The notes beneath the pieces are model-generated. The model was not told where the DNA came from. It made no database searches and saw only the letters and a list, made by a program, of their open reading frames with translations. A program made the position numbers and the translations under genes. Source: CAYMEK01 sp964389305 (lineage in GTDB: Bacteria > Spirochaetota > Spirochaetia > SZUA-6 > DRHE01). From it: 28,622 bases of DNA. Below are positions 24,124 through 28,622 of the stretch, in pieces (positions within the stretch are counted from its first letter, which is position 1; every line of letters starts with the position of its first letter). The DNA lies in contig CAYMEK010000059.1 of assembly GCA_964389305.1 (NCBI GenBank), positions 1 through 28,622 on the forward strand, given 5' to 3'.

Positions 24124-24226
24124 CAAAAAGAGGATACCGTTTCCAGCATCCTCTACCCCCCTTCGGGGTTGCCTGCGAAGGACAATCCCAAAGGGGATTA
24201 TAACATAGATGAGGGCGAGAATACAA
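24124..24226 (-). ncRNA. Small structured RNA, copy 1, with its own promoter and terminator
   Basis: On the minus strand TTGTAT (24226-24221), an 18-base spacer and a perfect TATAAT (24202-24197) would start transcription near 24191. The transcript of about 66 bases ends in an intrinsic terminator: stem AGAGGAT/ATCCTCT (24154-24148 with 24135-24129) followed by TTTTT (24129-24125). The body has a 5' hairpin pairing GGGATTG with CAACCCC, and a competing CCCC-GAA-GGGG hairpin that uses the same C-run. A second copy with the same layout lies at 25452-25554. No ORF of useful size lies inside. It matches no RNA family I know. Confidence 0.65.
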
Positions 24227-24257
24227 ATTCTATTTTCCAGGGAGTGCTATAGTCGAC

Positions 24258-24335
24258 ATGGAGACGACGCCGGAGGTTCAGGTGCGTCTGAGTGACAGAA
24301 TACGAGATAACTTACTTGAGAATCCCGAGCCCTAA
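24258..24335 (+). pseudogene. Repeat tail, second copy (25 codons)
   Basis: A 25-codon frame, METTPEVQVRLSDRIRDNLL and five more residues, aligns with the end of the frame at 22864-23067 at both DNA (GACGCCGGAG-TTCAG) and protein level. No ribosome site precedes it. It is most likely the leftover C-terminus of a small gene, or part of a duplicated segment that also carries the small RNA. Confidence 0.35.
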
Positions 24336-24372
24336 GCAGGCTCTAAAGATCCTATACTTCAGGAGGAGAAAG

Positions 24373-24555
24373 ATGGGGGAATTGAGAATAGGCGATGTTG
24401 TTCAATTGAAAAGCGGTGGGCCTGAGATGACAATCAGGGAAATCGACAACTACTCCGGTGGTGGACCAAAGGACGAAGCACTTTGCGAATGGTTTGCTGA
24501 AACCACAAACAAGCGGGCAACCTTCAAACTCACTTCGCTGCTTAAGCTTAGATAG
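24373..24555 (+). CDS. DUF2158 family small protein
   Basis: A 60-residue protein with the DUF2158 pattern: I-G-D-V-V-Q-L-K-S-G-G-P-E-M-T-I near the N-terminus, a middle G-G-G-P segment, C-E-W-F, then F-K-L-T-S-L. Family members are 60-80 residue proteins common in islands and prophages, with no settled function; the fold is probably a small SH3-like barrel. The start is fixed by AGGAGGAGAAAG directly upstream. It stands alone between the repeat tail and the TIR-like gene. Confidence 0.82.
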   Translation: MGELRIGDVVQLKSGGPEMTIREIDNYSGGGPKDEALCEWFAETTNKRATFKLTSLLKLR

Positions 24556-24668
24556 TAATATTTCGTCCGCTAGTCTCATGGAGGCGAAGATCGATGTAGG
24601 CGTTCTTGTCGCTCCATTATCTGTACTGAGTGCAGCAGTGCTGATCAGCCGGTCACAGGGGGATCAAA

Positions 24669-25397
24669 ATGGCTCAGCTTTTCGAAGAGGAAAAGAAATA
24701 CCCTGATAATAAAGCGAGAAAAAACTTCGTGTTTCTCGGCTATCCACATGAACCGCCTTTGCCGAGAGACGACTACCGAAGAGTAATCAAAGAACTTGAG
24801 GAGGAACTTCCACTCCGCTTGTGGTACTTCCTGGACGAAATCACTACAACGGAAATGATGAGGAAAATATGGCGAGCCATCTTGAGATCTGATCTTGCGA
24901 TTTTTGACATTTCCAGGGGAAATCCAAATGTTGCCTTTGAACTTGGCCTCGCAGTTGCTCAGAATAAGACATGTATAACGATCTTGAAAACTGGGGAACC
25001 GAATCCTTTGGGAAAATCAGATCTTGCATATGCGGAGAGGGCAGAATACTCATCTGCCGCCACACTTAAGACAAAAATTAGAGAGCTTCTCATTTCCAAA
25101 TCAGGTGCAATTAAGCTTCTATACCAGCTTTCCTACGAGATGCACAATGACAATCTGAACCTAAGTCAACAACGTATAAACGATGGTTTGATAGAACTGC
25201 TAATCAAAATTTACCGCAACAAAAAAATATCGAAATCATCCGCCATCAAAGTCATAGGAAACGAGAAGCTGACCAATACTGCCATGAACAGACTGCGCGA
25301 GCTTGAAGTCTTGCAGGTTGAGGGGCAGAAACGTGGTGCTAAATGGATCTTCACTGACCTTTGGGTAACTAGCGATCATGAAGTTGCTGGAGAATAG
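24669..25397 (+). CDS. TIR / nucleoside deoxyribosyltransferase-like protein with C-terminal winged helix
   Basis: The 242-residue protein has a Rossmann-like N-terminal half: FVFLGYPHE (20-28), then R-S-D-L-A-I-F-D-I-S (73-82), then RGNPNVAFELGLAVAQNKTC (83-102). The N-P-N-V-x-x-E-L-G pattern, with E91 as putative catalytic residue, is shared by TIR-like NAD-cleaving proteins and nucleoside 2-deoxyribosyltransferases. Residues about 170-235 look like a winged helix (SAIKVIGNEKLTNTAMNRLR, then GAKWIFTDL). A nucleotide-base-handling domain joined to a DNA-binding domain in an island suggests a defence effector or a ligand-controlled regulator. The ATG has GGGGGAT upstream. Small RNA copy 2 converges on its 3' end. 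Confidence 0.75.
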   Translation: MAQLFEEEKKYPDNKARKNFVFLGYPHEPPLPRDDYRRVIKELEEELPLRLWYFLDEITTTEMMRKIWRAILRSDLAIFDISRGNPNVAFELGLAVAQNKTCITILKTGEPNPLGKSDLAYAERAEYSSAATLKTKIRELLISKSGAIKLLYQLSYEMHNDNLNLSQQRINDGLIELLIKIYRNKKISKSSAIKVIGNEKLTNTAMNRLRELEVLQVEGQKRGAKWIFTDLWVTSDHEVAGE

Positions 25398-25451
25398 GGA
25401 CCTTTTTTCAACGTGGATGAGACTGGCAAGGAAGTAAGCAAATCGATTAAC

Positions 25452-25554
25452 AAAAAAGAGGATCCCGTTTCCAGCATCCTCCCCCCAAATAGGGGAACTG
25501 CCTGTTTGTGACAGTCCCAACAGAGATTATAGCATAGATGGTGGGGGGAGGCAA
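25452..25554 (-). ncRNA. Small structured RNA, copy 2, with its own promoter and terminator
   Basis: On the minus strand TTGCCT (25554-25549), a 17-base spacer and a perfect TATAAT (25531-25526) place the start near 25519. The RNA of about 68 bases ends with GAGGAT/ATCCTC (25481-25476 with 25463-25458) and TTTTTT. The 5' hairpin pairs GGGACTG with CAGTTCCC, and CCCC-TATTT-GGGG can form instead. Compared with copy 1, a U-A pair has become C-G in the first stem, and the loops differ in sequence and length, while the TGGGA, CAGGCA and GGATGCTGGAAACGG blocks are kept. It points into the 3' end of the TIR-like gene. Confidence 0.65.
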
Positions 25555-25634
25555 ACGGATTTTCGTTCGGTTGATCGGGCTTGTCGTGACCGAACTCTAA
25601 GCCGATGAGGTTATAGATATCAGGGGGTAATGGA

Positions 25635-25907
25635 GTGAGAAAGTTGCCACAGGGAGAAGAGCTAGTAAGCCTCTGCAAAAAGATAGGTATATCTGTCGCG
25701 CCTATTTCTTTTGTTGATCTTTTTTCCGGTACCAAAAGACTTAAGATAATCGCTCCAGAGAACGAAGGCGAACTGCAGCGACGGTTTCTGGAATTCAAAC
25801 GGGCTCGCAGGGAGGCACAACTTTGGATTATAGCGCTAGTGTCAGCGATAGCATCAGTACTGAGCGCGGTAACTGCTATCATAGCGGTTAGTTTCAGAGT
25901 AAGCTAA
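25635..25907 (+). CDS. Small unknown protein with C-terminal membrane helix
   Basis: A 90-residue frame starting with GTG. Residues 1-60 are mixed charged, with an E-G-E-L-Q-R-R-F-L-E-F-K-R helix. Residues about 65-86 (IIALVSAIASVLSAVTAIIA) form one long hydrophobic segment at the C-terminus. A tail-anchored protein fits. The ribosome site is modest (GGGGGT 8-9 bases upstream, or TGGA). It follows small RNA copy 2 in the opposite direction. I do not recognise a family. Confidence 0.5.
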   Translation: MRKLPQGEELVSLCKKIGISVAPISFVDLFSGTKRLKIIAPENEGELQRRFLEFKRARREAQLWIIALVSAIASVLSAVTAIIAVSFRVS

Positions 25908-26082
25908 TATGGTTGTACGCGCACTCCCGTGAATTCCGAACGGTGTTGTTACCAAAATGAGGGAACCGCGGGACGTGGACGGGAGCCGGAGGCCAGCGGC
26001 GGGCGAGGAGGATAGGATAAAATTTCGCTAAGAGCAGGATTAATGGGCGTGGCAGTTCAGAGAAAACGAAAAGAGAGTAATC

Positions 26083-26862
26083 ATGGAAAAATCACGAGCT
26101 ATCAGCCTTATTCAAGAACAACTGAATGAGACGGATAACATAAAATATAGGTCATCTAAATTCGATAACTGGTTTAGAGATACCCGCATTGTCCTCGTAA
26201 AAGTATTTGGAGAAAAGTGCAATCAAGCACTAAATCTGGTTAATATAAGATTCACTGGATACCAGCTTTGGACCGGAGAGGGACAAACGGATCAAGAGGC
26301 ATTTTTCCAGGGAATGCAAAAAGCTCAAACACTTCTCGAATCATGCATTACGGAAATCGACAGGTTTTGGCCAGAAGAGAGCGGAGAAGCTGCACAAGCC
26401 CATGAGAGTGGATGGCAAGTTCAATGTGAACGTATCATTAATAGATTTCATATTATCGCCCGCCAATTAACTCACCGATATAGTGGTCGAGAAACCATAG
26501 AGATCAAGGATGAATACGATGTTCAAGATCTGGTTCACAGTCTTCTACGGCTATATTTCGATGACATTCGGCCGGAGGAGTGGACACCAAAATACGCGGG
26601 GGCAAATGCTCGAATGGATTTCCTTCTAAAAAAAGAAAAAGTAGTTATTGAGACCAAAATGACCCGTTCCGGATTATCAGATAGGCAAATTGGTGAAGAA
26701 CTTATAATAGATATAGAGAAGTATAAAAATCATCCTGATTGCGAAACTTTGCTCTGCTTTATCTACGATCCCGGTGGCTTCATTACGAATCCGAAAGGGC
26801 TTGAAACAGATCTGCGCAGAATGACTCCGATCAGAGTTCAAGTATATGTGCGGCCAAATTGA
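26083..26862 (+). CDS. PD-(D/E)XK nuclease domain protein (REase-like), probable defence effector
   Basis: The 259-residue protein ends in a restriction-endonuclease-like fold: IKDEYDVQDLVHSLLRLYFD (141-160), ARMDFLLKK with D179, VVIETKM with E190 and K192, then G-E-E-L-I-I-D-I-E-K-Y (204-214), and CFIYDPGG. D179/E190/K192 make the D-x10-E-x-K metal site. I associate this pattern with REase-like domains that serve as effectors in island-borne proteins. The N-terminal 110 residues (FDNWFRDTRIVLVKVFGEKC) form a helical domain often seen before such effectors. It is followed 24 bases later by a small gene. The target (DNA or RNA, self or foreign) cannot be told. Confidence 0.8.
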   Translation: MEKSRAISLIQEQLNETDNIKYRSSKFDNWFRDTRIVLVKVFGEKCNQALNLVNIRFTGYQLWTGEGQTDQEAFFQGMQKAQTLLESCITEIDRFWPEESGEAAQAHESGWQVQCERIINRFHIIARQLTHRYSGRETIEIKDEYDVQDLVHSLLRLYFDDIRPEEWTPKYAGANARMDFLLKKEKVVIETKMTRSGLSDRQIGEELIIDIEKYKNHPDCETLLCFIYDPGGFITNPKGLETDLRRMTPIRVQVYVRPN

Positions 26863-26886
26863 CAAGTCGAGTGAGGAAAAGTTGAA

Positions 26887-27288
26887 ATGTGGTACTCTCT
26901 TAGAAAAACAAGTATTCACATTCATGTCTCATATGGTCTGACTTTCAGCAATAATTTATCTGCAAATAACTTCATGTATCGAACCTCGCCGGAATTTGAA
27001 TTTAAGTTCGATTTGAACTTGAATCTCAGAACACGGAACAAACAAACAAATACTTATCTTGATGCGCGTGAACTCGCTGATGGTGCTATTCGCGATCTCA
27101 AACTTGTACAAATTGATTTATCTGCCTTTCTAAAACAGCATAGATTCATCCAGTATCTGGAGAAAGATACCTTTAGAATCACGGTACTACTCGAAGGAGA
27201 ACATCATTTTTTAACAAAACCTGAAATAAATGTTGTTGGTTCTTCAGCATCGCTATTTCTTAGAATTCGTGAAAGAATATCGGATTAG
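26887..27288 (+). CDS. Unknown small protein paired with the nuclease-like gene
   Basis: The 133-residue protein has no recognised motif. It is beta-rich and polar, with a Phe/Asp/Asn-rich segment (EFEFKFDLNLNLRTRNKQTN) and a C-terminal strand region. There is no signal peptide or membrane segment. The ATG is preceded by GAGGAAAAG. Composition is strongly AT-rich like the nuclease-like gene, and the two are almost certainly co-transcribed. An immunity, regulatory or sensor role beside the nuclease is an inference. Its stop overlaps the convergent integrase stop by four bases. Confidence 0.65.
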   Translation: MWYSLRKTSIHIHVSYGLTFSNNLSANNFMYRTSPEFEFKFDLNLNLRTRNKQTNTYLDARELADGAIRDLKLVQIDLSAFLKQHRFIQYLEKDTFRITVLLEGEHHFLTKPEINVVGSSASLFLRIRERISD

Positions 27289-28454
27289 ATACGCTCCAAC
27301 TGCTTCCTCACCGGCTGCAGTTGTTTCGCCCGCTCGAGCAGGTAGGGCACGTCGTAGCGCTCAGGCATGGCCTCGTCCACATGGCCAGTCAGAGCCATCA
27401 ATGCCGCCCGATCGAGAAGCGGCTTCACCAACGTAACGAAGGTGTACCGGCCACTATAGGGGATGTAGCGCTTTCCATCCGTGGAGATTCCAGCGTTCCC
27501 GATCGCCTTCCGTAAACGGTCGACCGGGAGGTCCCGATTGAGCTGCCGGCCGCCAAAGGTGAAAACGAAATCGGTTGGCGCCGTGGCCTCGAGCCACCAT
27601 TCGATGATTGTCACAGCCCGGTCCGGCAGGATAGCCACTCTGTAGCGAGGATCCCGATCGTTGCCCATCTTCAGGTAGCTCTGGACCTGGTTCTGTCGAT
27701 CCATGCTTCGTGTCACCAGGATCGCGCCGAGTTCCAAGTGGAGCTGCTCGACGTGCACAGCTCGGGCCTCCTGAGGCCGTAAGCCCCCGTAGAACATGGT
27801 TGAGAAAAACGCAGCGAACATGAGCCAGGCATCCGCTGGCTCTGTCGTGCTGTCCCGATTTCTCCAGACCTCCCGGAGATCTCCCCTTTCTTTGGGGAAC
27901 ACTTTGTTCAACATCCCTGCCGTCAAGATATCCGGCTTCCGACTCGCTTTTGAGGGCAGCTCGAGCCGCGGAGCCACCGATAGGATCCTCTTCCGCTCGG
28001 CGACCTTGAAGATCATGTTCCAGGTGCCGGCGATCGTTCGGCGGTACCGGTTGGAAACGTCCAGATCGTAGAGCCAGTCCTCGAGCTCCGGGGCCCGGAG
28101 ATCCACCAGGTGGTCGTTACCCCACTCAGGCAGGATGTAGCGTTGTACGATCGTGTTGTGTTCGTAGAGGGTGTGAGGAGAGAGCTCTTGATCATCCCGC
28201 TGCCGAGCTCGCCGGCGGGCCCACTCGGAGGTGGGAAGAAACATAAACTCGGCGAGCTCCCGGACTGTGGTACCGTAGCCGGCCGGCTCGCCATTCTGGA
28301 GTTGCTGAATCCACAGCTCCACTTCTCTTTTAGATCCGAATGGCTGACGAGTACGAGGGTGGATAATACGGACTCTGCGCTTTCCTTTTTCCCGCCAGGA
28401 ATACCCCCAGCGCTTTTTTCCATCGACAACACGATGGGTGGGACGAAACACCAT
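27285..28454 (-). CDS. Tyrosine recombinase / phage-type integrase
   Basis: The 389-residue protein has an N-terminal arm-binding-like part (WGYSWREKGKRRVRI), a SAM-like core-binding domain (about 62-165), and a catalytic domain (about 175-389). Catalytic candidates are R226 in YGGLRPQEAR, K262 in SYLKMGNDRD, R336 in PYSGRYTF, H358 in LTGHVDE, and Y367 in ERYDVP. The usual His of the H-x-x-R motif is Tyr333, an unusual substitution. Integrases of this type insert islands into tRNA 3' ends, and a tRNA-Pro lies 127 bases upstream. GC content is near the core level, unlike the cargo. The ATG at 28454 has only a weak ribosome site. Confidence 0.9.
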   Translation of the reverse strand: MVFRPTHRVVDGKKRWGYSWREKGKRRVRIIHPRTRQPFGSKREVELWIQQLQNGEPAGYGTTVRELAEFMFLPTSEWARRRARQRDDQELSPHTLYEHNTIVQRYILPEWGNDHLVDLRAPELEDWLYDLDVSNRYRRTIAGTWNMIFKVAERKRILSVAPRLELPSKASRKPDILTAGMLNKVFPKERGDLREVWRNRDSTTEPADAWLMFAAFFSTMFYGGLRPQEARAVHVEQLHLELGAILVTRSMDRQNQVQSYLKMGNDRDPRYRVAILPDRAVTIIEWWLEATAPTDFVFTFGGRQLNRDLPVDRLRKAIGNAGISTDGKRYIPYSGRYTFVTLVKPLLDRAALMALTGHVDEAMPERYDVPYLLERAKQLQPVRKQLERI

Positions 28455-28580
28455 AATGCGATTCTATGTTAGGCAAGCGCAAAAATCCAGGGAAAGTGTA
28501 AAGAAACTGTCAAAATTTCTATGGGCTTAAGTATGCAAAAAGCTATATAATTTTAATTCTTTAAATAATAAAGGAATAAA

Positions 28581-28622
28581 TCGGGCTGGGCGGATTTGAA
28601 CCGCCGGCCTCTCGGTCCCGAA
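28581..28622 (-). tRNA. tRNA-Pro(CGG), 3' half (cut by window edge)
   Basis: Read on the minus strand, the visible 42 bases are an anticodon loop TTCGGGA, the 3' anticodon strand CCGAG, a variable region, a perfect T arm (GGCGG-TTCAAAT-CCGCC), acceptor strand CAGCCCG and discriminator A. Anticodon CGG reads CCG (proline), and G72 with A73 fits tRNA-Pro. CCA is not encoded. The 5' half lies beyond the window. The 3' end faces the integrase, so this is the likely attachment site. Confidence 0.88.

Larger units (their letters stand above)
22586..28580. mobile_element. Accessory/integrative island at tRNA-Pro (left edge uncertain)
   Basis: The stretch ends at the 3' end of a tRNA-Pro gene with a tyrosine recombinase immediately inside. 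Genes between about 23132 and 27288 are visibly AT-rich compared with the core, and include orphan hypotheticals, a TIR-like protein, a nuclease-like protein and duplicated small RNAs. No second copy of the tRNA end is visible, so the left border is a guess and may lie in the gap. No replication, conjugation or phage structural genes are seen, so it looks like a non-autonomous or defence-type island. Confidence 0.7.

Noticed and set aside
24124..24226. Reading the small RNA as an ordinary riboswitch or leader attenuator
   Set aside because: No minus-strand gene follows the terminator in either copy; the downstream sequence is antisense to plus-strand genes.
24578..24706. 42-codon plus frame with a short hydrophobic segment before the TIR-like gene
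   Set aside because: No ribosome site, and its end overlaps the well-supported start of the TIR-like gene in another frame.
25960..26010. GC-rich patch inside the AT-rich island as a separate insertion
   Set aside because: It is only about 50 bases without repeats, ORF or boundaries; it may be intergenic debris.
28485..28513. TTGACA upstream of the integrase as its promoter
   Set aside because: The base hexamer at the proper distance (CTGGAT) is too far from a -10 consensus to support a call.

Overview
The window looks like a piece of a GC-rich, probably anaerobic bacterial chromosome. The best guess is a free-living spirochaete or a close relative. This rests on the gene assortment (a LysM/M23 protein coupled to a small sigma-70 factor and aroA/aroB, a cyclic-nucleotide-binding protein, an RsbU/RsbV/RsbW-like set, a ClpX-like ATPase without its zinc domain) and not on any marker gene, so it is inference. 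The sequence is a scaffold with two 100-base runs of N (13183-13282 and 22486-22585), so the true distance across those points is unknown.

Left part (1-9.3 kb). The tail of an AI-2E/PerM-type membrane protein is followed by a secreted TPR protein with a degenerate peptidase-MA domain. Next comes a tight minus-strand operon (4579 down to 1557): a glycine-rich DUF5320-like protein, a NifX/NifB-like cofactor-binding protein, two MinD-type ATPases each with two inserted [4Fe-4S] motifs, and a second NifX-like protein. A separate DUF134-family regulator lies just upstream, and the operon promoter contains a perfect dyad. Then come a small membrane protein, a poly(A) polymerase/CCA-adding family gene, hisS, and an M28 peptidase of the glutaminyl-cyclase type.

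Middle (9.3-22.5 kb). A ClpX-like AAA+ ATPase and an HrpA-type DEAH helicase are divergent. After the first gap, five minus-strand genes are joined by overlaps or a 2-base gap: LysM/M23-like protein, group 2-like sigma factor, aroA, aroB, cyclic-nucleotide-binding regulator. Divergent from these is a four-gene plus-strand operon that resembles a partner-switching pathway: membrane GAF-PP2C phosphatase, STAS antagonist, HATPase-type anti-sigma kinase, and a conserved-looking unknown protein cut by the second gap.

Right part (22.6-28.6 kb) is an accessory island. It is visibly more AT-rich, with short orphan genes and decayed ORF tails, and ends in a tyrosine recombinase next to the 3' half of a tRNA-Pro(CGG). 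Its cargo includes a TIR/deoxyribosyltransferase-like protein with a winged helix, a PD-(D/E)XK nuclease-like protein with a small partner, a DUF2158 protein, and unknown membrane proteins. The most unusual feature is a duplicated, apparently free-standing small RNA gene on the minus strand (about 24124-24191 and 25452-25519). Each copy has its own promoter, a conserved structured body with two mutually exclusive hairpins, and an intrinsic terminator. Each points into the 3' end of a plus-strand cargo gene.
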